From Alphaproteobacteria bacterium UBA7691 (GTDB lineage Bacteria > Pseudomonadota > Alphaproteobacteria > Ferrovibrionales > Ferrovibrionaceae), in NCBI GenBank assembly GCA_002482765.1, contig DLGP01000094.1:28312-67826 (forward strand): a stretch of DNA of 39,515 nt, in the 5' to 3' direction. The notes beneath the pieces were generated by a model, which did no database searches, had not been told where the DNA came from, and worked only from the letters and a program-made list of their open reading frames with translations. Position 1 is the stretch's first letter, and every line of letters starts with the position of its first letter. Of the stretch, positions 8,133 to 18,400 are shown piece after piece. The translations under genes and the position numbers were made by a program.

Positions 8133-9142
8133 GATTCAAACCCGACGCGCGGATCGATCACGATATAGAGGATGTCGATCATCAGGTTGAGCGCCACATA
8201 AAGCAGCGCCATGGTGAGCACAAAACCCTGGATCGGCGCGTAATCCGAAGCGATCAAGGCTTCAATGGCGAACGTGCCGATGCCGGGCCAGGAGAATACT
8301 TTCTCCACCAGCACATTGGCGCCAAGCAGGAAGGAGAACACCATGCCCAGCGTGGTGATCACCGGCAGCATGGCGTTGCGGAAGGCATAGGCATACACCA
8401 CCTTGGCCGGGCTTAGGCCGCTGGCCCGCGCGGTGCGGATAAATTCGCTGTTCAGCACCTCCAGCATCGAAGCACGGGTCATGCGCGCCAGCGGCGCCAG
8501 GGTGAAGAAGGCCAGCGTGAAAGCCGGCAGCACCAGTTGCTTGAGCGCCGAGATGAAGGTTTCAAAATCGCGCGCCAGCAGGCTATCGATCAGATACAGC
8601 CCGGTGACATTGGGTGGCGCCGAGGAATAGATATCCAGCCGGCCGAGCGGCGCCGGCGCCCAGCCAAGCTGGAAATACAACACGTAGATCAGCAGCAAGC
8701 CGCTGAAAAATGCCGGCAGGCTGACCCCCGCCGTGGTGACGATGCGGCAGCTATGATCAATCCACGAACCCGGCCGGTTTGCCGCCGCAATGCCGAGCGG
8801 CACGGCGATGACCACCGAGACGATCAGGCCCAGCAGGGTCAATTCAAGCGAAGCCGGCAGCCGGGTGGTGACCTCTTCCAGCACCGGGCGGCCGGTGGCG
8901 ATGGAATTGCCCAGATTGCCGCGCATCAGATCGGTGACATAAACCAGGAATTGCTCGGGCAGGGTTTTGTCCAGCCCGAGCGACTTGCGGATTTGTTCAA
9001 TGGCTTCCTGGCTGGCGGCCGGCCCGGCGAAATACACCGCCGGGTCGCCGGGCAGGGCGCGGGTGAGCAGGAAGGTGACCACCAGCACCCCGAGGATGCT
9101 GGGTATCGCACTCACCAATCGTTGGCCGATCAGCCGCAGCAT
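8129..9142 (-). CDS. dppB: Dipeptide-type ABC transporter permease (DppB)
   Basis: First channel subunit, 337 residues. It begins with the family-typical MLRLIGQRLVSAIPSILGVL segment and TRALPGDPA, then shows the long periplasmic loop and about six membrane segments. The EAA-like cytoplasmic loop reads EFIRTARASGLSPAKVVYAY, and the end segment includes VFSWPGIGTFAIEAL. A good AGGAGG ribosome site precedes the ATG by about eight bases, and the gene begins 18 bases after the dppA stop. It overlaps dppC by four bases. The strong site may compensate for polarity after the binding-protein gene. Confidence 0.95.
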   Translation of the reverse strand: MLRLIGQRLVSAIPSILGVLVVTFLLTRALPGDPAVYFAGPAASQEAIEQIRKSLGLDKTLPEQFLVYVTDLMRGNLGNSIATGRPVLEEVTTRLPASLELTLLGLIVSVVIAVPLGIAAANRPGSWIDHSCRIVTTAGVSLPAFFSGLLLIYVLYFQLGWAPAPLGRLDIYSSAPPNVTGLYLIDSLLARDFETFISALKQLVLPAFTLAFFTLAPLARMTRASMLEVLNSEFIRTARASGLSPAKVVYAYAFRNAMLPVITTLGMVFSFLLGANVLVEKVFSWPGIGTFAIEALIASDYAPIQGFVLTMALLYVALNLMIDILYIVIDPRVGFES

Positions 9143-9160
9143 GCCGCGCCCTCCTGTGGC

Positions 9161-10780
9161 TCAGAGCTTTTCGAGCTGGCGGAAATCAAGCTGGCGATGG
9201 AACCAGTAGGTATAGCCCTTGATGTTCTTCTGCATGCCAACATCGAGAATCTGCTGATACATCGGCACACGCGGCACTTCGTCGATGGCAAGCTTGATGA
9301 AGCCCTTGACCTGTTCGGCATATTTCGCCGGGTCTTCCTCATAGCGCGAGGCATCGATCAATGCGTCCATCGCCGGGTTCTTGTACGACATGGTGTTGAA
9401 CACTGCATTCTGGCCGTGATAACCCCAGAAGAAGAAGTAATCCGGAAAGTTCAGCCAGCCGCCGAAGCTGGCGATATGCAGCGGGCGGTTCTTCTGCAAC
9501 ATCGCATTGCGGAAATTAGCGCCCGGAATCTTCTCGATCGTGGTCTTGATGCCGATCTGCGCCAGCGATTGCTGCAACAGCACGGCTTCCGGCTCGGAGG
9601 CGGTGGCATCACCCAGGTCAATCGAGATGGTGGTTTCAAAGCCATCCGGATAGCCGGCTTCGGTCAGCAACTGCTTCGCCTTGGCCAGATCGGTCTTGTA
9701 GGGGAAGGGCTGCGGCCAGACGGCATCCTTGGGCGCATCGGCCGGCCCGGCCGACATCGGGATGCCACGGCCATAAATCGCGGTCTTGTAAATCTGCTCA
9801 AACGGCGTGGCATAGGCGATGGCCTGGCGCACCTTCGGGTTATCAAACGGCTTCATGGTCGAAACCATGCCGACATATTTCAGCGAGTTTTCCACCGGCA
9901 CGCCAACGACGCGATATTTTGCGGCATCGCCCAGCGCCAGCAATTCCGCCGAATCCTTCTGCGGCATATCCACCGAGATATCGGCATCGCCGCGTTCCAT
10001 CAGGGCGCGGCGGTTGCCGGCCTGCGGCACTTCACGCAGGATCACGCGCTGGATTTTCGGCTTCGGGCCGCTCTTCCAGTCATCATAACGCACCAGCACG
10101 GTTTCCTGGCCCGGCACCCATTTTTCCAGCTTGTAGGCGCCACTGCCGGCATCGTTGGTCTTCATCCATTCCATCGCCCACGGGTCTTTTTCCGTGGCAT
10201 GCTGCTTGGCCAGCTTGGAATTGTAGATCGCGGGCACCACCACGGCCATATCGGGCAAAGCCAGCTTGTCGCGCTTCGGCAGGTCAACGCGGAAGGTGTA
10301 GTCATCCACCACCACAAACTGCTCCGGCTTGGTCAGGCTGCCGGCCGCCATCTGGAAAGTGGGGAAGCCGCCCACACTGACGGCACGGTCATAGGACCAT
10401 TTTGCGTCATGCGCCGTCACCGGCGCGCCATCGTGGAATTTGGCATCGCGGCGGATTTTGAAGGTGAAGGACTTGCCATCCGGCGCCACGCTGTAGCTTT
10501 CGGCCAGTTCCGGCACGATCTTGCTGTAATCATACATCTGCGTGCCATCGGGCAGCGTCTTGATGCCGAAGCTGACCAGGCGGTCATACATGTTCCAGGC
10601 CGCCACATAGGAGCGGAAGCTGGTGCCGACACCATGGATATCCATGCTGTTGGGGCCATTCTCCACCAGCACCAGCAAGGTATCCTTGCGGCCCTGGGCC
10701 TGGGCGGCACCGGCGGCGCCAAGCAGCAGGCCTGCGGCGGTGAGCATTGAAGTGGCAACGAGGAAAGCACGGCGGCGCAT
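9161..10780 (-). CDS. dppA: ABC transporter substrate-binding protein, family 5 (DppA-like)
   Basis: Periplasmic solute-binding protein, 539 residues. A Sec signal peptide is clear (MRRRAFLVATSMLTAAGLLL then GAAGAAQA, likely cleavage after AQA). The mature protein has the SBP_bac_5 layout, with YDRLVSFG, PELAESYSVAPDGKSFTFKI and FHDGAPVTAHDAKWSYDR near the N-terminus and EDPAKYAEQVKG then EVPRVPMYQQ near the C-terminus. The start at 10780 has a GGAG ribosome site; a longer frame to 10903 would obscure the signal peptide and pass through the control region. First gene of the eight-gene dpp-atzG-atzE-hpxZ unit, divergent from atzF. Family 5 proteins bind many ligands (peptides, opines, amides), so the ligand here is inferred only from the amidase genes downstream. 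Confidence 0.93.
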   Translation of the reverse strand: MRRRAFLVATSMLTAAGLLLGAAGAAQAQGRKDTLLVLVENGPNSMDIHGVGTSFRSYVAAWNMYDRLVSFGIKTLPDGTQMYDYSKIVPELAESYSVAPDGKSFTFKIRRDAKFHDGAPVTAHDAKWSYDRAVSVGGFPTFQMAAGSLTKPEQFVVVDDYTFRVDLPKRDKLALPDMAVVVPAIYNSKLAKQHATEKDPWAMEWMKTNDAGSGAYKLEKWVPGQETVLVRYDDWKSGPKPKIQRVILREVPQAGNRRALMERGDADISVDMPQKDSAELLALGDAAKYRVVGVPVENSLKYVGMVSTMKPFDNPKVRQAIAYATPFEQIYKTAIYGRGIPMSAGPADAPKDAVWPQPFPYKTDLAKAKQLLTEAGYPDGFETTISIDLGDATASEPEAVLLQQSLAQIGIKTTIEKIPGANFRNAMLQKNRPLHIASFGGWLNFPDYFFFWGYHGQNAVFNTMSYKNPAMDALIDASRYEEDPAKYAEQVKGFIKLAIDEVPRVPMYQQILDVGMQKNIKGYTYWFHRQLDFRQLEKL

Positions 10781-11093
10781 GGCTGTCTCCAATTCGTGTC
10801 GATAGTTGCTGCACTGCAACCTACGTGCCATGAGTGCTGCCGCCGCCACGGATTGTATGCACGTGACTGATATGCTTGGGAGAATCATCCCGGGCCAGGT
10901 CACAAAACGGCCTGGCCGGTCGTAATGATAAAATTATATAGTGATTATTTCTTAGTCATACTTAGCAGGCAACATGACCAAGCAGGCGGCAGGTACTGGA
11001 AAAAATATCGCATAATTTCAAGGCAATCACGGATTTATGACGCGGTACGACAGTTGCATACAACATTCCAGAAACAAGCTTTCGGAGCCCGTC
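10781..11093. promoter_or_regulatory. Divergent control region between dppA and atzF
   Basis: This 313-base gap holds no credible gene. It carries operator-like sites: GTTGCtgcactGCAAC at 10805-10820 about 25 bases before dppA, TTGTATGCA at 10853-10861, and GTTGCATACAAC (a near-palindrome) at 11053-11064, about 30 bases before atzF. TTGTATGCA is the exact reverse complement of TGCATACAA inside the last site, so the two units may be controlled from mirrored sites. A GC-rich inverted repeat, GGCCAGG...CCTGGCC, lies at 10893-10917, and an AT-rich tract runs from about 10927 to 10970. No confident -35/-10 pair was found. Confidence 0.6.
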
Positions 11094-12893
11094 ATGACCC
11101 TGCCCAGCCTTACCATCGCCGCATTGCAGGCTGCCTATACACAAGGCGAAATCTCGCCCTCCAGCCTGGTGGGGCTGATCGATGCGGCCATAACGGCACG
11201 CGGTGAGGATGCGGTATGGCTCGCACGCCCAAGCCTGGCTGAGTTGCAAAGCCGTGCTGCCGAACTGGAAGCGCGCGGCCCGGCCGGCCTACCGCTGTAT
11301 GGCATTCCGTTTGCGGTGAAGGACAATATCGACGTGGCCGGGCTGCCAACCACGGCGGCTTGCCCCGGCTTTGCCTTCACCCCCAATGTGTCGGCCACGG
11401 CGGTGCAGAAACTGGAAGCTGCCGGCGCGATCCTGATCGGCAAGACCAACCTGGACCAATTCGCCACCGGGCTGGTGGGCGTGCGCTCGCCTTATGGCGT
11501 GGCGGTGAATCCATTCAACAAGGAGTATGTGCCGGGCGGTTCCTCCTCCGGCTCGGCAGTGGCGGTCAGTGCCGGCTTGGTCAGCTTTTCGCTTGGCACA
11601 GATACGGCAGGTTCAGGCCGTGTGCCGGCCGGCTTCAACAATATTGTCGGGCTGAAGCCTTCCATCGGCCTGATCGCCGCCACCGGCATGCTGCCGGCCT
11701 GCCGCTCGCTGGATTGTATCTCGATCTTCGCGCTGACCGTGGCCGATGCCATGACCGCGCTTGAGGCGGCACGCGGCCCGGATGATGTGGATGCCTATGC
11801 CCGGCCGGCACCGGCCGGCTTCCGCGCCATGGTGCCGCCGGCCCCGGCGCGGTTCCGCTTCGCCGTGCCGAGCCGGCCGGAATTTTTTGGCGATGCGGCG
11901 GCGGCGGCGCTGTTTGCTGCTGCCGTCACGCGCTTTGAGGCTATGGGCGGCGAGGCGATCCGCATTGATTATGCGCCTTATGCCGAGGCCCAGGCGATGC
12001 TGTATTCGCCGCCCGGCGCTGCCGAACGCACCGCTGCCCTGGGTGATTTCCTGCGTGATCAGCCGGAAGCGATCCATCCGGTGACACGCGGCATTCTGGA
12101 AAGCGGCCTCAAGGCCAGCGCGGTGGAGCTTTACCGCATGCAGCAGCGCCTGCGCGCCCTGAAGCTGCAAACCGATATGGTGTGGAGTGAAGCCGATTTC
12201 CTGCTGGTGCCAACCAGCGGCACGATCTATCGCGTGGCGGAAATCCTGGCCGAACCGCTGAAGCTGAATGCCAATCTGGGCTATTATACCAACTTCGTGA
12301 ATTACTTCGATCTCAGCGCGTTGGCAGTGCCCAATGCGATGCTGCCCGATGGCCTGCCCAGCGGCGTGACGCTGATCGCCCCGGCTTTCCACGAAGCCCG
12401 CCTCGCCGCTTTCGGCGCGGCCTTTCAGGCCGCAGGCGGCCTGCCGCTCGGCGCCACCGGCCACCCGTTGCCCAAATCCACCACGGCCACCGCACCGGCC
12501 TGGCCGGAAATCGCTGTGGCAGTGTTTGGCGCCCATATGCGCGGCCAGCCGCTCAACCCGGAACTGGTCGGGCTGGGCGGCCGCTTTGTTGCAGAGGTGC
12601 AAACCACAGCGGATTACCGGCTCTATCGCATCGATGCCGGCGGCCCGCCGCGTCCGGGTGTGCTGCGCGTGGCCCAGGATGGTGTTGCCATAACCGGCGA
12701 AATCTGGCACCTGCCTACCGCCGGCTTCGGCGCCTTTGTCGCCGGCATTCCGGCGCCGCTCGGCATTGGCAGTGTGCAGCTTGCCGATGGCAGCCAGGTG
12801 AAGGGTTTCCTCTGCGAAGCCGAGGCAACGCGCCAGGCCGAGGATATTTCTCGCTTTGGCGACTGGCGCGCCTATCGCGCCAGCCTGAAATAA
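11094..12893 (+). CDS. atzF: Allophanate hydrolase (AtzF type)
   Basis: Cytoplasmic enzyme of 599 residues, the usual AtzF length, that hydrolyses allophanate to ammonia and CO2. Residues 1 to about 440 form an amidase-signature domain with Lys76 (GIPFAVKDNIDVAG), cis-Ser150 (PGGSSSGS) and Ser174 (DTAGSGRVPAG); the 74- and 24-residue spacings match those described for AtzF. A separate C-terminal domain, about 465-599, has the AtzF-like blocks FGAHMRGQPLN, YRLYRIDAGGPPRPG, FGAFVAGIPAPLGIGSVQLA and VKGFLCE. No biotin-dependent urea carboxylase domain is fused. The start at 11094 has GGAG at 11084-11087. It ends one base before the convergent GntR gene. Together with AtzE/AtzG it completes the lower part of a cyanuric acid- or biuret-type pathway. 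Confidence 0.93.
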   Translation: MTLPSLTIAALQAAYTQGEISPSSLVGLIDAAITARGEDAVWLARPSLAELQSRAAELEARGPAGLPLYGIPFAVKDNIDVAGLPTTAACPGFAFTPNVSATAVQKLEAAGAILIGKTNLDQFATGLVGVRSPYGVAVNPFNKEYVPGGSSSGSAVAVSAGLVSFSLGTDTAGSGRVPAGFNNIVGLKPSIGLIAATGMLPACRSLDCISIFALTVADAMTALEAARGPDDVDAYARPAPAGFRAMVPPAPARFRFAVPSRPEFFGDAAAAALFAAAVTRFEAMGGEAIRIDYAPYAEAQAMLYSPPGAAERTAALGDFLRDQPEAIHPVTRGILESGLKASAVELYRMQQRLRALKLQTDMVWSEADFLLVPTSGTIYRVAEILAEPLKLNANLGYYTNFVNYFDLSALAVPNAMLPDGLPSGVTLIAPAFHEARLAAFGAAFQAAGGLPLGATGHPLPKSTTATAPAWPEIAVAVFGAHMRGQPLNPELVGLGGRFVAEVQTTADYRLYRIDAGGPPRPGVLRVAQDGVAITGEIWHLPTAGFGAFVAGIPAPLGIGSVQLADGSQVKGFLCEAEATRQAEDISRFGDWRAYRASLK

Positions 12894-12894
12894 C

Positions 12895-13641
12895 TCAGCC
12901 GGCTTCGGCCTCGCCAGGCTGCTGCTGGCGGCGGCCTTCGATCAGCGTGACGGAAGCCACGCTGACCTTGCCGACATGTTCACGCATGCAGGTTTCGGCG
13001 GCCAGTGCATCGCCGCGCAGCACCGCTTCCACGATACGGTCATGCTCGGCAAAGGAATTGCCGAGCCGGCCCAGCACCTGGAACTGGCTGCGGCGGAACG
13101 GCTGCACCCGGCGCCGCACCGATAAGGTGGTTTCCTCCAGGAAGCGATTATGCGCGCCGCGATACAGCGCCGAATGAAAGGTCAGGTTGGCGGCATCGTA
13201 ATCCTCGATGCGGGCTTCGCGCACATGCTCCAGCGAACGGCGATGCAAGGCTTCAAAGTCGCGCCGCTCGCTAGCATCCATGCGCAAAGCCGCCAACCGG
13301 GCGCAGAGCGCTTCCAGCTCCGACATCACCTCAAACATCTCGGCGATACGCTGCTGTTCCGGAAAGGCCACGATCACGCCACGATGCGGGCGGTATTCCG
13401 CCAGGCCAACGGCGGCAAGCTGGCGCAGGGCTTCGCGCACCGGGGTGCGCGACATGCCGTAGCGCTCGGCCAGGTCATGTTCATCCAGCCGGCTGCCGGG
13501 CGGCAATTCACCCGCCATGATGGCATCGGCCAACCGGCGCCGCAGATCGTCGGCCAGGGTGGGCCGGCCACCGGATCGGCGCGGGGCATCGTCGATCGAA
13601 AGGTCGAGCAGGATCTTGCGGGTTTCGGACGTCACGGTCAC
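12895..13641 (-). CDS. GntR-family transcriptional regulator, FCD subfamily
   Basis: A 248-residue DNA-binding regulator. The N-terminal winged HTH contains GELPPGSRLDEHDLAERYGM then SRTPVREALRQLAAVGL, diagnostic of GntR. The C-terminal all-helical FCD domain has FEVMSELEALCARLAALRM, then the putative metal/ligand residues in NLTFHSALYRGAHN, in FAEHDRIVEAVLRGDAL and in CMREHV. I chose the GTG at 13641 (reads VTVTSETRK) because AGG lies about 10 bases upstream; an ATG at 13716 would add a 25-residue tail. The start is uncertain. It sits next to atzF and near the divergent dppA promoter, so it is a candidate regulator of those genes. FCD regulators usually respond to small organic acids. Confidence 0.88.
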   Translation of the reverse strand: MTVTSETRKILLDLSIDDAPRRSGGRPTLADDLRRRLADAIMAGELPPGSRLDEHDLAERYGMSRTPVREALRQLAAVGLAEYRPHRGVIVAFPEQQRIAEMFEVMSELEALCARLAALRMDASERRDFEALHRRSLEHVREARIEDYDAANLTFHSALYRGAHNRFLEETTLSVRRRVQPFRRSQFQVLGRLGNSFAEHDRIVEAVLRGDALAAETCMREHVGKVSVASVTLIEGRRQQQPGEAEAG

Positions 13642-13760
13642 AACACTTCTGCCTAAGGATGAACTGACTCTACAGGCCAACCCTAGCGAATACCGTGCCA
13701 AGTCTGGCCGGAGCATCTTGGCTATCGTCTGCCGGCGCGCTTCATGCTACCACAGCCTTC

Positions 13761-14444
13761 ATGACCCAGTTTGATCCTGCCGCCCTGGTATTGCACAAGG
13801 ATTCCTGCCTGCTGGTGCTCAACAAACCGGCCGGGCTGGCGGTGCATGGCGGGCCGAAAACCCCGGAAAGCCTGGAAAACCATTTGCCGGCATTGTGCTT
13901 TGGCAACCGTTTCACGCCGCAGCCGGCGCATCGCCTGGATCGTGATACCAGCGGCTGCCTGGCACTGGGCCGCCATGCCAAGGCGATGACCCGGCTGGGC
14001 CGCTTATTCGCCGAGCGGCTGGTGGGCAAAACCTATTGGGGCATCGTGCAAGGCCAGCCGCCGCAGCCCAGGGGCCGCATCGATCTGGCCTTGCTGAAAG
14101 TGCAGCATCGCCAGGGCTGGCAGATGCAGGGTAACGCAGCCGGCCAGGCTGCCTGCACGGATTATGAAACACTCGGCCAGGCCAACGGCCAGACCTGGCT
14201 GGCCTTCCGGCCGCTCACCGGCCGCACACACCAGATTAGGGTGCATGCGGCAGCTTTGGGCTGCCCGTTGCTGGGCGATACGCTGTATGGCCCACCCGGC
14301 GCGACCGACTTGGCGGCCGGGCTGATGCTGCATGCGCGGCAATTGACCATTCCCTACTATGCCGAGCGTGCGCCGGTGCGGGTGGAAGCGCCGCCGCCGC
14401 CGCATATGCTGGCACGGCTGGCGGCACTCGGCTTCAGCGCCTGA
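13761..14444 (+). CDS. RluA-family RNA pseudouridine synthase
   Basis: A 227-residue enzyme that isomerises uridine to pseudouridine in rRNA or tRNA. It has the RluA motif HRLDRDTSG (57-65), with Asp60 as the expected nucleophile, plus NKPAGLAVHGG near the start, KTYWGIVQG, and the RTHQIRVHAAALGCPLLGD block near the C-terminus. No S4 RNA-binding domain precedes the catalytic domain, as in the short RluA forms. ATG at 13761 is used since an earlier ATG at 13695 gives a low-complexity leader. Its stop lies two bases from the convergent SDR gene. This is a housekeeping function apparently unrelated to its neighbours; exact target site is unknown. Confidence 0.93.
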   Translation: MTQFDPAALVLHKDSCLLVLNKPAGLAVHGGPKTPESLENHLPALCFGNRFTPQPAHRLDRDTSGCLALGRHAKAMTRLGRLFAERLVGKTYWGIVQGQPPQPRGRIDLALLKVQHRQGWQMQGNAAGQAACTDYETLGQANGQTWLAFRPLTGRTHQIRVHAAALGCPLLGDTLYGPPGATDLAAGLMLHARQLTIPYYAERAPVRVEAPPPPHMLARLAALGFSA

Positions 14445-14446
14445 GA

Positions 14447-15217
14447 TTATCCCTTTGCCAGCAACTGGCCGCCATCCACCACAATGGTCTGGCCGGTGAT
14501 CCAGCGCGCCAGATCAGAGGCCAGAAACAGCGTGGTATCGGCGATTTCCTCAGCCGTGCCAAGGCGGCCGAACGGGATCGAGGCCAATGTGGCATCGTAA
14601 AGCGGCCGGTTATGCTGGCGGGCCTGATCCCATACCCCACCCGGAAATTCAATCGAGCCCGGCGCAACACAATTCACCCGGATCTGCTGCTTGGCCAGCA
14701 AGGCCGCCTGGGTTTGCGTATACTGGATCAGGGCTGCTTTGATGGCGCCATAGGGCGGCGTGCGCGTGGTGGCCACCAGGCCGGCGATGGATGAAATATG
14801 GATGATGCTGCCGCCGCCGGCACGCTCGATATGCGGCAGCGCGGCGCGGCTGGCGCGCACCGTGGCCAGCAGGTCAACATTGATCGCCGCCGCCCAGCCG
14901 TCTTCATCATCGCTGCGGCCAAAGCCGGAAGCATTGTTGATCAGGATATCGATGCCGCCCAGCGCTTGCGCCGCCGCTTCGATATAAGCCGCCACCGCCT
15001 TGCCATCAGCCAGATCGCAGGGCGCACCATGGCCCTTGGCGCCAAGCGCCGAGATTTCCGCAACCGCCTTATGCACCCCCTCGGCGCCGCGCGCGCAGAG
15101 TGAAACCGCCGCACCACCGGCCGCAAAGCCGAGCGCGATGGCGCGGCCGATACCCCGGCTGCCGCCCGCCACCACCACACGCTTGCCGGCGAAGGCGTCT
15201 TTGAAAATTGTTGTCAT
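14447..15217 (-). CDS. SDR-family NAD(P)-dependent oxidoreductase
   Basis: Short-chain dehydrogenase/reductase of 256 residues. It has the cofactor motif GGSRGIG (18-24), NNAS (94-97), the catalytic Ser142 region (IIHISSIAG), Tyr156 and Lys160 (PYGAIKAAL), and the C-terminal ...ITGQTIVVDGG typical of classical SDRs. The acidic or basic residue that would decide NADH or NADPH is not clear. The start at 15217 has an AGGAG ribosome site; a longer frame to 15289 crosses the palindrome region. It is transcribed divergently from the transglutaminase/ATP-grasp operon and ends two bases from the convergent RluA gene. Substrate unknown. Confidence 0.92.
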   Translation of the reverse strand: MTTIFKDAFAGKRVVVAGGSRGIGRAIALGFAAGGAAVSLCARGAEGVHKAVAEISALGAKGHGAPCDLADGKAVAAYIEAAAQALGGIDILINNASGFGRSDDEDGWAAAINVDLLATVRASRAALPHIERAGGGSIIHISSIAGLVATTRTPPYGAIKAALIQYTQTQAALLAKQQIRVNCVAPGSIEFPGGVWDQARQHNRPLYDATLASIPFGRLGTAEEIADTTLFLASDLARWITGQTIVVDGGQLLAKG

Positions 15218-15448
15218 GCTTGCCGCTCCTAACGATTTGACTGCCCACAGGATAGCGCTTTCACCCTGGCTTGCTAGCCACCTCGGCATATATGCCTAAA
15301 TATTGACCATATCGCCGCCTCATTGGGCGCAATTGTATCCACCGATTTTACTTAGCCTGCGGATTCCGCTTGCACTCTGCACGGCATACCGATTGCATTC
15401 ATATCGGGGTCAGAACCCTAGGGTTTCTTGTGAGCATGGCGGGGAAGA
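15218..15448. promoter_or_regulatory. Divergent control region with two perfect palindromes
   Basis: The gap between the SDR gene and the transglutaminase operon holds two exact 12-base palindromes: GGCATATATGCC at 15285-15296 and AACCCTAGGGTT at 15414-15425. The first lies about 67 bases before the SDR start; the second lies 23 bases before the ATG at 15449. TGGCTtgctAGCCA at 15267-15280 is a further small inverted repeat. These are candidate operator sites for an unidentified regulator. A TTGACC at 15303 lacks a partner -10 at proper spacing, so no promoter is called. Confidence 0.45.
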
Positions 15449-18400
15449 ATGAGCATTCAGGTTGCGCTGCACCATCGCACCACGTATCGCTATGACCGTC
15501 TGATCAATCTGGGGCCACAGAGCGTCCGCCTGCGGCCGGCGCCGCATTGCCGCACGCCGATCCTGAGCTATTCGCTGACCATCTCGCCGAAAGAGCATTT
15601 CATCAACTGGCAGCAGGACCCGCAGGGCAATTACCTGGCCCGGCTGGTTTTCCCGGAACGCACCGACCATTTTGAGGTGACGGTGGACTTGGTTGCCGAT
15701 ATGGCGGTGATCAATCCGTTCGACTTTTTCCTCGAACCCGAGGCCGAGACATTCCCCTTCGATTATGACCCGGCCTTGCAGGAAGACCTGGCGCCATTCC
15801 GCCGGCTTGATCCGCCCGGCCCGCTGCTGGCGAAATGGCTGGCCGGTGTGGACCGCAGCCCGCAGCGCATGGTGGATTTCCTGGTCGGGCTGAACCAGCG
15901 CCTGGCCAATGAGATCAAATATCTGATCCGGCTGGAACCCGGCGTGCAGACCGCCGAGGAAACCCTGGGCAATGGCAGCGGTTCCTGCCGCGACACGTCG
16001 TGGCTGCTGGTGCAGGCCCTGCGCCATCTTGGTCTGGCGGCGCGTTTTGTCTCCGGCTACCTGATCCAACTGGTGGCCGATGTGAAGCCGATTGAAGGCC
16101 CGGAAGGGCCGAAAGAGGATTTCACCGATCTGCATGCCTGGTGTGAAGTGTATCTGCCCGGCGCCGGCTGGATCGGGCTTGACCCTACCTCCGGCCTGAT
16201 GGCCGGCGAAGGCCATATCCCGCTGGCCGCCACACCGGAACCGCAATCAGCAGCGCCGATTTCCGGCATGCTGGAAGAATGCGAGGTTGAGTTCGGTCAT
16301 ATGATGAATGTGCGCCGTTTCCATGAAACGCCGCGCGTCACCAAGCCGATCAGTGATGAAGCCTGGGAAGCCATGCTGGCGCTGGGCGACAAGGTGGATG
16401 CGGCGCTGAACCGCGCCGACCTGCGCCTGACCATGGGCGGCGAGCCGACCTTTGTGTCCATCGACGATATGGAAGGCGCGGAATGGAACACCGCCGCGCT
16501 TGGCCCCAACAAACGTATCCTGGCCGGCCGCCTGCTGCGCCGCCTGGCCGACCGTTTCAGCAGCGGCGAATTGCTGCATTACGGCCAGGGCAAATGGTAT
16601 CCCGGCGAACAATTGCCGCGCTGGGCATTATCCTGCCATTGGCGCCGCGATGGCGAGCCGATCTGGAAGGATCGCGCCCTGTTGGCCGCCGACGAGGATG
16701 CCGGCGACGGCGCCAGTGAAAGCGATGCCGATATCTTCTCTGCTGCGCTGGCCGAGCGTTTGCAGGTTGATCCCGGCCATCGCATCCCGGGCTTTGAGGA
16801 TGCCTGGTATTACCTCTGGCGCGAGCGCCGGTTGCCGACCAATGTTGATCCGTTCAAATCGCGCCTGGGCGATCCGCAGGAGCGCGCCCGGCTTGCACAA
16901 ATCTTTGAGCAGGGGCTGGAAAAGGTGGTGGGCTATACCCTGCCGCTGCTGGCCGAGCCGGTGGCCGGCAATGGCCGTACACGCTGGCGCTCCGGCCCGT
17001 GGTTCTTCCGCCCGCAAACCATGTTCCTGCTGCCCGGCGACAGCCCGATGGGCTATCGCCTGCCGCTCGACAGCCTGCCCTGGTCAGCGCCCGGCGACAT
17101 GCAATTCCAGTATGAGCGCGACAGCATGGCAGAGCGTCCGCCGCTGCCGCCACATGATGTGTTCAGCGAGGCCAACAAGATTGTTGCCGAACGCATGCAG
17201 GCCTGGAGCAAGGGCGGGCTGTATCAGGCAGCCGGTGCGCCACGCGCGCAAACCCCGCTGCCCAAGAACCAGCAATCCGCCACCGATGTGGTGCGCACAG
17301 CGATCTGCATTGAGCCGCGCGGCGGCCTGCTGCATGTTTTCATGCCGCCGCTGGAACAGGCCGAACAATATCTCGACCTGGTGGCCGCCATTGAAGACAC
17401 TGCGGCTGCCTTGCAGCGCAAGGTGGTGATCGAAGGGTATCTGCCGCCGCGCGATCCGCGCCTAGTGCATTTCAGCGTCACCCCTGATCCGGGCGTGATC
17501 GAGGTAAATATCCATCCCTCATCAAACTGGCGCGAATTGGCCGAGCGCAGCACAATTCTCTATGAGGAAGCGCGCCAGACCCGGCTTGGCACGGAAAAGT
17601 TCATGCTGGATGGCCGTCATGTCGGCACCGGCGGCGGCAACCATGTGGTGATGGGCGCGGCACAGCCGGCGGATAGCCCCTTCCTGCGCAAGCCCGGCCT
17701 GCTGCGCAGCCTGCTTGGCTATTGGCAGAACCATCCTTCGCTTTCCTACCTGTTCTCCGGCCTGTTCATCGGCCCGACCAGCCAGCATCCGCGCGTTGAC
17801 GAGGCCCGCGACGATGCCCTGGTCAACCTGGAAGTGGCCTTCGAGCAATTGGACAGGCATGGCGACAATCCGCCGCCCTGGCTGGTAGACCGCATCCTGC
17901 GCAACGTGCTGGTGGACCTGACCGGCAACACGCACCGCACTGAATTCTGCATCGACAAGCTGTTCTCGCCCGATGGCCCGACCGGCCGGCTGGGCCTGGT
18001 GGAATTGCGCGCCTTTGAGATGCCGCCCGATGTGCGCATGAGCCTGGCGCAACAGGCTTTGCTGCGTGCCCTGCTGGCCGCCTTTGCCGAACGCCCCTAT
18101 GCGCGCAAGCCGGTGCGCTGGGGCACCAGGCTGCATGATGAATTCCTGCTGCCGCATTTCTGCATGCAGGATTTCAACGATGTGCTGGAGGACCTTGACG
18201 AACATGGCTTCAGCTTTGCGCCGGAATGGTTCGCCGCCCATGCCGAATTCCGTTTCCCGCATGTCGGCAGCGTGGCGGCGCGCGGCATTGAGCTGGAATT
18301 GCGTCATGCGCTGGAGCCGTGGCATGTGCTGGGCGAGGAAGCCACGGCCAGCGGCACCGCACGCTATGTCGATTCCTCGGTGGAGCGCTTGCAGGTGAAG

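Noticed and set aside
8537..10750. A 737-codon plus-strand open frame opposite dppB and dppA
   Set aside because: No motif, His/Gln/Arg-rich composition, and it lies opposite a clear permease and binding-protein gene.
10893..10917. GGCCAGG...CCTGGCC inverted repeat as a terminator
   Set aside because: It lies between two divergent starts and has no T-run on either strand; GGCC-rich repeats are common in this genome. Kept only as part of the control region.
15303..15338. A sigma-70 promoter built on TTGACC and TTGTAT before the transglutaminase operon
   Set aside because: Spacing is well beyond 16-19 bases and no better -10 is present.
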